Below, piece after piece: positions 35,038 to 43,664 of a stretch of DNA of 45,250 nt. The DNA is from Lactiplantibacillus nangangensis (GTDB taxonomy: Bacteria; Bacillota; Bacilli; Lactobacillales; Lactobacillaceae). The stretch lies in contig NZ_BJDI01000020.1 of assembly GCF_005405065.1 (NCBI RefSeq), forward strand, positions 1 to 45,250. Direction: 5' to 3'. The position numbers and the translations under genes are program-made. Under the pieces are notes generated by a model. The model did not search any database and was not told the DNA's origin. It saw only the letters and a program-made list of their open reading frames with translations. Numbering within the stretch: the first letter of the stretch is position 1; each line of letters starts with the position of its first letter.

Positions 35038-35604
35038 ATGACAAATGCACTAGATAAGGCTGGCCGTAAAGGCACCGTGCTAAGCAAACAACAAGTTTAC
35101 AGCGGGCCAATTTTTAAGCTGGTCAAAGAAACAATCAAGACGCCGGATGGCTTAGAAGTGGAACGCGATTTGATCGATCACGGCAATGCGGTCACGATTT
35201 TGGCGCTCACGGCGGATGACCAAGTCGTGTTAGGTTCGGAATATCGGGTCGGTCGGAACTCTGAAACAATCGGGTTGCCAGCCGGCTTAATTAACGCTGG
35301 CGAAGATCCACTGACGGCGGCTAAACGTGAATTGCAAGAAGAAACCGGCTATATTGCGCATGATAGTGAAGTGATGACGACCATCAGTTCTTCGGAAGGT
35401 TTTACGAATGAAGCGGTGAGCCTGATTTTGACGCACATCGATCCAAGTGAACACGGTGAACGTCACTTTGACCATGACGAATATGTGAATACGCAACTTG
35501 TGCCGTTGACTGACGTGATCGACTTGTTAAAAGCTGGGAAGATTCGGTCAGCCCAAGGCATCTGTGCGATTACTTGGTATTTGAATTTCATTCGGAAAGA
35601 CTAA
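35038..35604 (+). CDS. Nudix hydrolase, ADP-ribose pyrophosphatase type
   Basis: The 188 aa product has a complete Nudix box G83-x5-E89-x7-R97-E98-L-Q-E101-E102-T-G104-Y. It also has the ADPRase-type N-terminal dimer strand (YSGPIFKLVKETIKTPDG) and the SSEGFTNE loop. Such enzymes cleave ADP-ribose to AMP and ribose-5-phosphate. RBS GAGAGAAGG precedes the ATG at 35038. It is last in the DUF2829-SDR-HIT-Nudix operon. Repeat A3 begins eight bases after the stop. Confidence 0.92.
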   Translation: MTNALDKAGRKGTVLSKQQVYSGPIFKLVKETIKTPDGLEVERDLIDHGNAVTILALTADDQVVLGSEYRVGRNSETIGLPAGLINAGEDPLTAAKRELQEETGYIAHDSEVMTTISSSEGFTNEAVSLILTHIDPSEHGERHFDHDEYVNTQLVPLTDVIDLLKAGKIRSAQGICAITWYLNFIRKD

Positions 35605-35612
35605 GTGTAAAG

Positions 35613-35805
35613 TTGCCGTCTCCGGTTGCCGCTGATGACATGCGGTCGTGGGACCGGGTTAAGCCTGAGAAGCGGTCTTATCCCTCGCTCGGAACAGTTG
35701 CCAAAACCGCAATTGTCCCGACCGGTCCGTGGTGTAAGATCGGCAAAAATCAGCCGGTCAAACGCCACCTTCACGACCGATGCCATCAGTGGCAACCTCC
35801 GACTA
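35613..35805 (+). repeat. Intergenic repeat family A, copy A3
   Basis: Ends TTGCCGTCTCCGGTTG and CAACCTCCGACTA. P1 GGTTGCCGCTGATG pairs with CATCAGTGGCAACC. P2 CGGTCGTG/CACGACCG is a paired variant. P5 is CCGGTCCGTGGTGTAAGATCGG. A one-base change against A4 shifts all reading frames, arguing against a coding role. It is the 3' UTR of the Nudix operon. Confidence 0.87.
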
Positions 35806-35980
35806 TATCGTAGATTTAAGATGAATATGCATACCTTCAAAGGTAAGAAATAAGCAAAATGGGTTTTAGCGTATTTGCTCTGATTGATGAGCATAGTTGA
35901 AGGACATAAGTTTAATTAGGACTAGTTATCACAGGGACTAAAACGAATTTCAAGTTATAAAACATTTAGAAGATGAAACT

Positions 35981-36023
35981 AAAAATGCTTGCCCAATCGA
36001 AGTTGATTGAGGCAAGCATTTTT
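35981..36023. terminator. Bidirectional terminator
   Basis: AAAAATGCTTGCC pairs with GGCAAGCATTTTT, with an inner CAATC/GATTG. It ends the Nudix operon (after A3) and the thrC-HAD operon (after B7). Confidence 0.88.
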
Positions 36024-36089
36024 GAGTTATACAAATTGATTTATCAGCTAATTAGTATTAGTGGTTATAACAAATAGTTGCGGTTAATC

Positions 36090-36245
36090 GAGCGCAGGGT
36101 GGGCTGGCATGAGGCTCAGTGGTGAAATTTTACTTAGTTGGGTGGTTTTCCCGACTTAGTAAAAGCCCGGCTTGTGAGACCGCTTTTTGGCTCACAACCG
36201 TGGCCACCACGTTCCAGCCTCATGCCAGTCCACCCGGAGCGGAAA
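36090..36245 (-). repeat. Intergenic repeat family B, copy B7
   Basis: P1 GGTGGACTGGCATGAGGCT pairs with AGCCTCATGCCAGCCCACC. P3 TTGTGAG/CTCACAA encloses CCAAAAAGCGGT. P4 is TTTTACTAAGTCGGG/CCCAACTAAGTAAAA. It starts 10 bases after the HAD stop (minus strand) and precedes the terminator, the same layout as B1 and B4. Confidence 0.9.
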
Positions 36246-36255
36246 TTAGCTCAAT

Positions 36256-37059
36256 CTAAACTAGTCCGAAATACTGCTCCAAGAACACCGCCACGCCATC
36301 GGCATCGTTGTTCAAGGTGTGGTCGGTCGCGATGGCTTTGACTGCCGGAATCGCATTGTCCATGGCAACGCCGACTTCGGCAGCTTCCAACATCCCAAGG
36401 TCGTTTTCTTCGTCACCAAATGCCATCAAATTGCTGTAATCTTCGCCAAAGTGAGCGAGTAATTGTTTCAGACCACTTGCTTTATCCGTGTGTTGCGGCA
36501 AAAATTCGAGTAAATTACGACGCGATGGGACGGCATGGAATTTGGCATTGATTTCAGCGGGCAATTGATCGCGATGATCAACCGCTTTGGCCGAAGCACT
36601 GACCGCTTTACCGAAACGATCGTCTGCTGGTAAATCTTCAAAGTTAATGTCGCTAAATGGCATCAAGCCTTTCAAAAAGGCTTCATAAGGCGACTTGCCG
36701 AGGTCGACTAAGGAGTAGACTTGAGTCAAATCAATAACATCTAGCGGAATGCCGAGTTCTTTGGCATAAGCGTGGAGTGGTGCTAAATCGTCCTTGCTCA
36801 AACTGGTTCGAGCTAGAATTTCATTCGTCGCGTTCTGTTGCACGAGGCCGCCGTTAAAGGTAATCGAATAATCATCGGGTTCGGTTAAGCCGAGCTGTTT
36901 GATGAGCGGCTGGATCGCCTTAATTGGCCGACCAGTACAGAGCACGACGCGGATGCCAGCGCCATGCAGTTGTTTTAGGACGGTTTCGTTGCGCGGCGAA
37001 ATCGTCTTTTCAGAAGTTAGTAGTGTGTTATCTAAATCCAATGCAATCGTCGTAATCAT
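36256..37059 (-). CDS. Cof-type HAD phosphatase
   Basis: The 267 aa HAD-IIB enzyme has motif I ALDLDNTLL (two Asp), motif II CTGRP, Lys of motif III in DKASGLKQLL and motif IV FGDEENDLGML. The cap lies between motifs II and III. The start is the ATG at 37059, with AAAGG upstream; TTG at 37080 is less likely. It follows thrC by 21 bases in one operon. A phosphatase next to threonine synthase could act on phosphohomoserine or an unrelated phosphosugar; the sequence does not say. Confidence 0.88.
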   Translation of the reverse strand: MITTIALDLDNTLLTSEKTISPRNETVLKQLHGAGIRVVLCTGRPIKAIQPLIKQLGLTEPDDYSITFNGGLVQQNATNEILARTSLSKDDLAPLHAYAKELGIPLDVIDLTQVYSLVDLGKSPYEAFLKGLMPFSDINFEDLPADDRFGKAVSASAKAVDHRDQLPAEINAKFHAVPSRRNLLEFLPQHTDKASGLKQLLAHFGEDYSNLMAFGDEENDLGMLEAAEVGVAMDNAIPAVKAIATDHTLNNDADGVAVFLEQYFGLV

Positions 37060-37080
37060 GACAAAAATCCTTTCTGCCAA

Positions 37081-38574
37081 CTAATTTAAATTTAAAATTT
37101 GTTTAATCGTGGACCCCATGCCTGCCGTTTCAGTAACTTTGTTGTGACGGACGGGGGCATCCCGCAAGTTTTCGACCGTTGCTGGAATCGGTGTCTTGAT
37201 CAAGTCGTGGAGTTGATCAACGGCAGCGAGTCCGTCAACGGTGACGTCTTCACCAGTAATCGCAGTCAGGACGGCTTGTGGGAACTTATACGGACTAGCC
37301 GTTGAAACGACCACCATTGGCCGCTGGTCCTTCGTGGCTGCCTGGTACTGCTTGGCAACGGCGGAAGCGACCGCCGTATGCGGGTCAATCGTGTAATGGT
37401 GCCGCGCATAAAGATGATGAATCTCGTATTGGTCTTGGCCTTCCGTAACGAAGCCTGCCCAGAAGTCTTTGATGGCTTGACGCATGGCTGGTGACAAGCT
37501 GTACTGGCCGGTCGTCTTCAGGTCAGCCATCAAGCTGGCGGTTTGAACCGGATCTTCACCAGTTAAATAGAAGATTAAGCGTTCTAAGTTGCTGGAAACG
37601 AGAATGTCCATCGATGGTGAACTGGTTAAATAAAAGTCGCGGTTTTTATTATAAACGCCGGTATTAAAGAAGTCGGTCAACACGTTATTCCGGTTGGACG
37701 CACAGATCAGCTTGTGAATCGGCGTGCCGAGTTGTTTGGCGTAATAGCCGGCCAAAATGTCGCCGAAGTTCCCGGTTGGCACACTGAAGTTGACTTCATC
37801 GCCGTTTTTGATTTGGCCTTGCTTGATCAGTTGCGCGTAGGCATAGACGTAGTAGGCCACTTGTGGGAAGAGCCGGCCGATATTGATCGAATTGGCACTT
37901 GAAAATTGGAACTGGCTGGCGGCCAACTTTGCGTGTAAGTCGGGGTCGTTGAGCAGTTCCTTGACCTTGGTCTGTGCTTCGTCAAAATTACCATTGATGG
38001 CGACAACGTAAGTATTTTCGCCTGCTTGGGTGATCATCTGTTGTTTTTGAATGGCGCTGACGCCATCTTTGGGATAGAACACGATGATGCGGGTTTGCGG
38101 GACGTCGGCGAATCCGGCCATGGCCGCTTTACCGGTATCACCGGAAGTGGCCGTCAAAATCACGACTTCACTGGCTAACTGGTTCTTTTTGGCAGCGGTC
38201 GTCATCAACTGTGGCAAAATTTGTAGTGCCAAGTCCTTGAAGGCAATCGTTGGGCCGTGAAAGAGTTCCAGATAGTACTGCTTCCCATGCTTCGTCACTG
38301 GGGCGATGGCAGGATCATCGAATTGAGTCCCGTAAGCCGCTTGAATGCAGGCTTTTAACTCGGCTTCAGTGTAGTCGGTGAAGAATAATTTCAGCACCTC
38401 GTAGGCAACTTCCTGGTAGGACATGGTTGCGAGTTGGTCGAAGTCAAAGTGGGCGGTCGGTAAGTTGACGGGGACAAATAAGCCGCCGTCGGGAGTGAGC
38501 CCTTGTAAAACCGCTTGCGAACTAGTCATAGTGCGACTTGCAGTTTCGCGGGTACTGCGATAAAGTGTTTCCAT
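37081..38574 (-). CDS. thrC: Threonine synthase
   Basis: The 497 aa PLP enzyme converts O-phosphohomoserine to threonine. The N-terminus METLYRSTRE and the PLP Lys113 in HGPTIAFKDLALQ are present, as are ATSGDTGKAA for phosphate binding, and SANSINIGRLFPQ. VPTGNFGDILAGYYAK follows as in the longer (type II) threonine synthases. The start is the ATG at 38574, with GAAAGGACG seven bases upstream; the frame is open further to 38592. It is first in an operon with the HAD gene. No T-box is visible in its short leader. Confidence 0.95.
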   Translation of the reverse strand: METLYRSTRETASRTMTSSQAVLQGLTPDGGLFVPVNLPTAHFDFDQLATMSYQEVAYEVLKLFFTDYTEAELKACIQAAYGTQFDDPAIAPVTKHGKQYYLELFHGPTIAFKDLALQILPQLMTTAAKKNQLASEVVILTATSGDTGKAAMAGFADVPQTRIIVFYPKDGVSAIQKQQMITQAGENTYVVAINGNFDEAQTKVKELLNDPDLHAKLAASQFQFSSANSINIGRLFPQVAYYVYAYAQLIKQGQIKNGDEVNFSVPTGNFGDILAGYYAKQLGTPIHKLICASNRNNVLTDFFNTGVYNKNRDFYLTSSPSMDILVSSNLERLIFYLTGEDPVQTASLMADLKTTGQYSLSPAMRQAIKDFWAGFVTEGQDQYEIHHLYARHHYTIDPHTAVASAVAKQYQAATKDQRPMVVVSTASPYKFPQAVLTAITGEDVTVDGLAAVDQLHDLIKTPIPATVENLRDAPVRHNKVTETAGMGSTIKQILNLN

Positions 38575-38696
38575 GGATGAACGTCCTTTCAATTGATTTT
38601 GTCTAAATGATACACTAAATTAGACGCGAACGGGGACGTTTACAAGAAAAAGCCCCGGACATTTCATGAATTAGACCAATTTAAATTCACGAAAAT

Positions 38697-38708
38697 GTAA
38701 CCGGTTAC
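38697..38708 (+). promoter_or_regulatory. LacI-type operator before the neopullulanase gene
   Basis: GTAACCGGTTAC is a perfect 12 bp palindrome with the CpG centre typical of LacI/GalR-family sites (TGTAANCGNTTACA-like). It lies 5 bases before the ribosome site AGAAGGAG. A MalR-type regulator is the natural candidate, but no such gene is in the window. Confidence 0.6.
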
Positions 38709-38727
38709 GATAGAAGGAGTTAACAAA

Positions 38728-40446
38728 ATGCAATTAGCAGGAATTTTACACCGGCCTGAGAGTGAGGACACGGCGATCTTAGCGGATCATCAAGTCTTGA
38801 TTCGGCTACAGACGGCGATTGATGATGTGGCGCAAGTTGAACTAGCTTATGCGGATATGTATTTGTGGCAAGAGGGCGCGCCGATGCACCATGTGGCGAT
38901 GCAAAAAGGCTTAGCCACACAGGCCAATCAATATTGGACGCTCCCAGTTGAGCTACCGACTAATCGGGCGATCTATGCTTTCAAGTTGACGGATCAAGCT
39001 GGTCAGACGATCGGTTATGGCGATGAGGGCTTCTTTGATGATACCGCCGCCAATTGGGCTGTCGCTGGTCGCTACTTCCATCTGCCTTACTTACACGTGA
39101 GTGACGCGGAATTGCCACCGGCTTGGGTCAAGCATACTGTCTGGTACCAAATTTTTCCAGAACGCTTCGCGAATGGCGACCAGACCAATGACCCTGCCGA
39201 CGTGCAACCATGGGGCCAAGGCCCGGTCAAACGTGATTCGTTCTATGGTGGCGACTTACGCGGCATCATTGACCATTTGAATGATATTGCGGCGCTAGGT
39301 GTGAACGGCCTGTACCTCTGCCCAATTTTTACGTCACCATCGAATCATAAATACGATACGATCGACCATTTCGAAATTGACCCACATTTTGGGACGAAAA
39401 AAGATTTTCAAGAGTTAGTCGATCAAGCCCATGCGCGCGGCATGAAAGTTATGCTAGACGCCGTCTTCAATCACTTTGGTGACCAATCGCCGCAGTGGCA
39501 AGACGTGATCAAAAATGGCCAGCAGTCACGCTTCGCTGATTGGTTCCACATCCATGATTGGCCAGTTGGTCGTGATGCCAAGACCGGTGAGCTGAACTAT
39601 GAAACGTTTGCTACCGGCGCAGCCATGCCGAAGGTGAATACGCAGAATCCGGCCGTTCAGCAGTATTTGATTGATGTGACGAAATATTGGATCGAACAAT
39701 ACAACATCGATGCTTGGCGTTTTGATGTGGCGGATGAAGTCGACCACGGTTTCTGGCGCAAACTCTGTGGCGCCTTGCGCGCGGTTAAGCCGGATGTTTA
39801 TTTGTTGGGCGAAGCTTGGCACAGCAGTCAGGCCTTGGTCAGCAACGGCCAGTTTGATGCGGTTATGAATTATCCGTTGACGCAGCCGATCCTAGCGTTG
39901 TTTAAGCACGAGTTAACGTTAAAAGATTATGTCGGCAAAACCAATTTACAGTTGATGCAATATCGCCAACCGAATCAGCAAGTCATGTTTAATGCCATCG
40001 ACACGCATGATACCGCGCGCTTGTTGACGGTACTGAATAACAATGTTGATCAAGTTAAAGCCGCGTTGACGCTATTGATGTTATTGCCAGGAACACCATG
40101 CTTGTACTATGGGACGGAAGTTGGCTTAGCTGGCGGACCAGACCCTGACAATCGGCGTTGCATGCCATGGCAACCAGCTGACCAAAATTTAGATATGCGG
40201 GCGTTTGTGACCAAGTTAGTCACTTGGCGGCAAAGTCAGGCTGACTTTTTAGCGGACAGCCAATTGAGTTGGCAGATTACGGCTGATGTCTTGCGGCTGA
40301 CACGTAAAACGGCTGGTCAGACGGTTTCGGGGACGTTTAACTTGGGACAAGCAGCTGTGACAGTTTCGGATAGTCAAATTGTGTTAGCTAATGGCTTGAA
40401 AGATAGTGTGCTTGCTGAAAACGGATTTGTATTGACCGTCGATTAG
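38728..40446 (+). CDS. Neopullulanase / cyclomaltodextrinase (GH13_20)
   Basis: The 572 aa product has an N-terminal CBM34-like beta domain (1-125) and a GH13 barrel. Region I is DAVFNH (244-249); region II is WRFDVADEVDH with nucleophile Asp333. The acid/base is Glu362 (LLGEAWH), and region IV is AIDTHD with Asp428. A C-terminal beta domain follows. There is no signal peptide, so it acts inside the cell on imported maltodextrins, cyclodextrins or pullulan fragments. An upstream LacI-type palindrome suggests control by maltose. Repeat A4 begins eight bases after the stop. Confidence 0.92.
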   Translation: MQLAGILHRPESEDTAILADHQVLIRLQTAIDDVAQVELAYADMYLWQEGAPMHHVAMQKGLATQANQYWTLPVELPTNRAIYAFKLTDQAGQTIGYGDEGFFDDTAANWAVAGRYFHLPYLHVSDAELPPAWVKHTVWYQIFPERFANGDQTNDPADVQPWGQGPVKRDSFYGGDLRGIIDHLNDIAALGVNGLYLCPIFTSPSNHKYDTIDHFEIDPHFGTKKDFQELVDQAHARGMKVMLDAVFNHFGDQSPQWQDVIKNGQQSRFADWFHIHDWPVGRDAKTGELNYETFATGAAMPKVNTQNPAVQQYLIDVTKYWIEQYNIDAWRFDVADEVDHGFWRKLCGALRAVKPDVYLLGEAWHSSQALVSNGQFDAVMNYPLTQPILALFKHELTLKDYVGKTNLQLMQYRQPNQQVMFNAIDTHDTARLLTVLNNNVDQVKAALTLLMLLPGTPCLYYGTEVGLAGGPDPDNRRCMPWQPADQNLDMRAFVTKLVTWRQSQADFLADSQLSWQITADVLRLTRKTAGQTVSGTFNLGQAAVTVSDSQIVLANGLKDSVLAENGFVLTVD

Positions 40447-40453
40447 TTTAGAC

Positions 40454-40646
40454 TTCCGCCGCCGGTTGCCGCTGATGGCATGCGGCCGTGGGACCGGGCC
40501 AAGCCTGAGAAGCGTCTTGCCCCTCGCCCGGAACAGTTGCCAAAACCGCAATTGTCCCGGCCAGTCCGTGGTGTAAGGCCGGCCAAAGATCAGCCGACCA
40601 AACGCCACCATCACGACCGATACCATCAGCGGCAACCTCTGGCTAG
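40454..40646 (+). repeat. Intergenic repeat family A, copy A4
   Basis: Ends TTCCGCCGCCGGTTG and CAACCTCTGGCTA. P1 GGTTGCCGCTGATGG pairs with CCATCAGCGGCAACC without mismatch. AAGCCTGAGAAGCGTC, GCCCCTCGCCCGGAA and the P5 loop CGTGGTGTAA are conserved. It lies between the neopullulanase stop and its terminator. Confidence 0.88.
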
Positions 40647-40683
40647 ATTAGTGGGTTTAGATTTTTAAGGTAGTTGAGACGTG

Positions 40684-40731
40684 AAAAGGGCCAGAACTTC
40701 TTATCAATTCGAGAAGTTCTGGCCCTTTTTT
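40684..40731 (+). terminator. Terminator after repeat A4
   Basis: AAAAGGGCCAGAACTTCT and AGAAGTTCTGGCCCTTTT form an 18 bp stem with a 10-base loop and T-run. Confidence 0.93.
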
Positions 40732-40768
40732 GAAAGGCTATTTTTTGCCTCAGCCTTATTTAAAATTA

Positions 40769-41302
40769 TTAGTTTGGATAATCAATAGCTTTAATTTCGC
40801 AATAGTCAAAGCTTCGTTGGCCGGTCAACTGGGTCATGACTTCGCCGTGAGTGATGCAGGCGATGCAGTCATAGTGTGCGGCGTACCGAGCGAAGACGGC
40901 GTTGACGCGTGCTTGGACTTCGTCGGCGGTTTCATAAGGGTAGGGGAAGTCAGCGGGGCGACTATGTGGCGTCCGTTTATATTGGGTATAGGCGCGGGCG
41001 ACTTGTCGATTGTTTTCAATTAACGTCCCGGTACGGTCGGGTTGCCATTCATGTAAGTCGAGTTCGACGGTCACTGGCACGGCAACTTGTCGAGCAATCT
41101 CAATCGTGGTCGCCATCGCGCGCGTAAAGGGTGATGTCAGGATCAATTGGACTTGTTGTAATTCCGGTTTTTGCGCACACTGCTGGGCCATTTTCACCCC
41201 AGCAGGCGTCAACCCACCCAAGTCGCGGCCGTACCCAACGTAGTGCTGATTAGTGACATCGGTATAGTCAGGTTCACCATGGCGAATTAAATAAATTTTC
41301 AA
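40769..41302 (-). CDS. Histidine phosphatase family protein
   Basis: The 177 aa product has phospho-His in IYLIRHGEPDYTD, LTPAG as the branch motif, LTSPFTRAMATT, a Glu in LHEWQPD and the second His in ITHGEVMT. It is shorter than the 224 aa family member at 16707. The start chosen is TTG at 41302 because GTAGG lies about eight bases upstream and the protein then begins KIYLIRHGEP as usual; GTG at 41320 is an alternative. The substrate is unknown. It stands alone. Confidence 0.85.
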   Translation of the reverse strand: MKIYLIRHGEPDYTDVTNQHYVGYGRDLGGLTPAGVKMAQQCAQKPELQQVQLILTSPFTRAMATTIEIARQVAVPVTVELDLHEWQPDRTGTLIENNRQVARAYTQYKRTPHSRPADFPYPYETADEVQARVNAVFARYAAHYDCIACITHGEVMTQLTGQRSFDYCEIKAIDYPN

Positions 41303-41320
41303 CTTAAAGCCTACTTTCAC

Positions 41321-41510
41321 AAATTTTTACCAAAAGCCCGACACCTAAATCGTTTAACAAAATTATCTAAGTTACAAAATTTTTTTATGGATTTAACTCG
41401 TACCAAATTGATTAAAAGCTGGGGTGTCGGTTTACGGTTATGACGCCAAAAATCACTATAAATTTATTAATTGTCAGCTTTTGAATTTTAGGGGTAACGG
41501 GGTAGTTCTT
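41321..41510. other. Gene-free stretch
   Basis: This AT-rich region upstream of the histidine phosphatase presumably holds its promoter. No convincing boxes, hairpins or frames were found. Confidence 0.4.
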
Positions 41511-41668
41511 TAGCCGAGAGGTTGGGGTCGCTGAGGCTCAGCGGTGAAATTTTTCTTAGCTGGAGGGGCTGGTCCAGCTTAGAAAAAGGCCGGCTTACGA
41601 GACGGGGTGTGGCTCGGAAACGTATCCACCGCGTTCCAGCCTCAGCGGACCCAACCGGTAGGCGGCAA
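41511..41668 (-). repeat. Intergenic repeat family B, copy B8
   Basis: Ends (minus strand) TTGCCGCCTACCGGTTG and CAACCTCTCGGCTA. P1 GGTTGGGTCCGCTGAGGCT pairs with AGCCTCAGCGACCCCAACC. P4 is TTTTTCTAAGCTGG/CCAGCTAAGAAAAA, again paired but different. The P3 loop is less conserved. It lies downstream of the small membrane protein gene, after its terminator. Confidence 0.85.
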
Positions 41669-41709
41669 TCGAACGCAAATCAACGAACCTACCACGCGCC
41701 AATAAAAAA

Positions 41710-41743
41710 AGTCGCTGAAATCCATGAGATTTCGAGCGACTAA
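41710..41743 (-). terminator. Terminator of the small membrane protein gene
   Basis: AGTCGCTGAAATC pairs with GATTTCGAGCGACT around a 5-base loop. A-rich sequence on its left gives a U-run on the minus strand. Confidence 0.88.
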
Positions 41744-41749
41744 TCAACT

Positions 41750-42067
41750 TTATTTAGTTGCGGCTGGTTTAATGCTGCGGCCTTGGAAGAATTCAATTAC
41801 GATCAAGACAACGTAGCAGATCAGCACGATACCCAACAAGTTCGTTGTGTTGACGTTGCTGGATAACCAGTAATACTGCCAGTGTTGGTTGTTAAAGACC
41901 CACCAAACTAACAAACCGGCTAAAGCGCCTAAAGTGTTCATAATTGCGATAAAGAAAATATTGCCATTTTGTTTTTGGCCGGCCCAGTATGCTGATAAAA
42001 TGGCCATCCAAACGCCCCAGACGATTAAGCCCACGACAACGACCCAATAAATAATTGCTGCGATCAT
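41750..42067 (-). CDS. Small membrane protein, 105 aa
   Basis: Three hydrophobic segments are visible (about residues 3-25, 36-58 and 75-95). Trp-rich stretches (WWVFNNQHWQYYW) lie near a membrane face and the tail is basic (RSIKPAATK). No family is recognised. RBS GAAGGAG precedes the ATG at 42067, and it has its own terminator, so it is a real monocistronic gene. Confidence 0.75.
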   Translation of the reverse strand: MIAAIIYWVVVVGLIVWGVWMAILSAYWAGQKQNGNIFFIAIMNTLGALAGLLVWWVFNNQHWQYYWLSSNVNTTNLLGIVLICYVVLIVIEFFQGRSIKPAATK

Positions 42068-42255
42068 TGGTACTCCTTCTTTCTACAAGTTAATAACTTT
42101 ATTTTACCATGAATTCGATTACATTGGGAGAGCTCAGTGATAATTTTCACAATCAGTTGTGTAAATAAGTTTGGTGGCATTACTTGTTATTTAGACCTGA
42201 TTTATTTACAATTAGGTAATAATAACAATGAAACAGGGAAAGGGTTGGCCTATCA

Positions 42256-42894
42256 ATGACTTCTGCATGGAACTGGATTGGAATCATTGCTTGGATTATT
42301 GCTTTGGCGGTGTTTGTTTGGGTATTTCATCATATCCGCGTCCGTCGCATTAAGATGATCGTGGAGCGCAAGCATACGTTTGAATGGCGTAATTTAATTG
42401 GTAGCGGCATCGAGCTAATTATCGCCTTTGGGTTAGTCATCGGCATGGGCTATGTGACGTTTAATCGCCACGTTAATTTATCGGACACGAAAGCGGTCAA
42501 AGTGACCTATAGCTACGAACCGCTTGTTTTGCGCGTGGGGACGGAAGGGTCTTACTACGTGGCTGTGGATCGGAGTACGAGCAATAAGCCGGTCCATGTT
42601 TATAACTATTGGGTCAAAGGGGCAAAATACACGGTCTCCAGCAACAAAGCGACCGTGATCAGTAGTTTGAAACAAGCCAAAGTTTTGGATACCGGGATTC
42701 CGTGGTCACAAAAAGCGTTACAAAAACAAGATAACAAGCATGAAAATGCCTACGTGGTTAAAATGACTGCCACCTATCAGCCCTCATTTATGAATGGGTT
42801 AGGCGTGCGAGTCGGCCATCAAGCCGTTACCCGTTGGTTGCTCCGCGTACCGGCACAATCATTTATTAATACGACCGATGTTCAAAATCAATAA
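42256..42894 (+). CDS. Membrane-anchored protein, LVIS_2131-like
   Basis: The 212 aa product has two membrane helices (about residues 5-25 and 47-66) and an extracellular beta-rich domain to the end (VKVTYSYEPLVLRVGTEGSYYVAVDRS and after). The layout and length resemble the LVIS_2131 family seen only in lactobacilli; this is recognition from memory, moderately sure. The function is unknown. RBS AAAGGG lies about 11 bases before the ATG. It is divergent from the 105 aa membrane protein and could share a promoter region with it. Confidence 0.7.
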   Translation: MTSAWNWIGIIAWIIALAVFVWVFHHIRVRRIKMIVERKHTFEWRNLIGSGIELIIAFGLVIGMGYVTFNRHVNLSDTKAVKVTYSYEPLVLRVGTEGSYYVAVDRSTSNKPVHVYNYWVKGAKYTVSSNKATVISSLKQAKVLDTGIPWSQKALQKQDNKHENAYVVKMTATYQPSFMNGLGVRVGHQAVTRWLLRVPAQSFINTTDVQNQ

Positions 42895-42907
42895 TTAAAG
42901 ATTAGGA

Positions 42908-42936
42908 TTGGCTGGGGGTAAACCTCAGCCTTTTTG
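42908..42936 (+). terminator. Terminator after the LVIS_2131-like gene
   Basis: GGCTGGGG-GTAAA-CCTCAGCC forms a short GC-rich hairpin followed by TTTTT. Confidence 0.82.
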
Positions 42937-43111
42937 GTGCAATAAAATTAACGGATTGCTAAAAGTTGTTAAATATTTATATTTAAAATAGTTTTTAGTT
43001 TATGCCAGTCTCATAAAGGGGTAAACTAATGTTGTCACAAAATTTTGGTAATTGGCCAATTTTTATGATTAATGATCAAAAAAGTTATGTCAGATGAAGG
43101 AAGCGGAACCG

Positions 43112-43618
43112 ATGATAGTCGAGCAAGATACACCGCTATTCGTTTGTGGCGTCATTGGGGATGAAACCACTTTAGTCGTCAACAAATGCTTAACGGGGCC
43201 ATTTAAGAATCGTTATGACCTGGCCACGGCGCCAGTGTCCATGACCCAAACGATGAGTGAGACCGTGACGAGTATCACTGCCACGGAGACAGGCTTACAA
43301 ACAGCCATTGAAAAACAATTAGGGACGCTTCGTTTGCTGTTGCCGGCAGCTGAAGATGAGATCGGCGTACGGATGATTTTGAGTACCTTTTACTTGTTGG
43401 AACCGGTTGGTGGGCAACTGCTGACGGAACGGCCGAAGTATACTGAGTCGTTATCGGCTGGGGCGGCCCGCGTGTCGTTAAACCAACTCAATTGGGGCAA
43501 CAGTTCGCCACTCGTATTACAGGCAAAACGTTACTTGGAAACGGGGACTTTCCCGATTGCCGATCAGTTGATTGCCAGTTATGCGATTCCTGATCAGCCT
43601 CAATTTTTAGGGCACTAG
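43112..43618 (+). CDS. Nudix-like protein with degenerate Nudix box
   Basis: The 168 aa product begins like a Nudix hydrolase (DTPLFVCGVIGDETTLVVNKCLTGPFKNRYDLATAPV). At the place of G-x5-E-x7-R-E-U-x-E-E-x-G-U it reads A-x5-Q-x7-SITATETGL, so only one Glu and the Gly-Leu end remain. Metal binding and hydrolysis are therefore unlikely. It may bind a nucleotide or protein instead. The start at 43112 has AAGGA ten bases upstream; the ATG at 43094 has none. It has no operon partner. Confidence 0.65.
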   Translation: MIVEQDTPLFVCGVIGDETTLVVNKCLTGPFKNRYDLATAPVSMTQTMSETVTSITATETGLQTAIEKQLGTLRLLLPAAEDEIGVRMILSTFYLLEPVGGQLLTERPKYTESLSAGAARVSLNQLNWGNSSPLVLQAKRYLETGTFPIADQLIASYAIPDQPQFLGH

Positions 43619-43623
43619 GTTGC

Positions 43624-43652
43624 TTGACAATCGGTAATGGACGTTGTAAGTT
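43624..43652 (+). promoter_or_regulatory. Promoter of the methionine T-box / MalY unit
   Basis: A consensus TTGACA (43624-43629) is followed after 17 bases by TAAGTT, a weak -10. It lies just ahead of the T-box leader. Confidence 0.55.
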
Positions 43653-43664
43653 AGAAATAACTTA

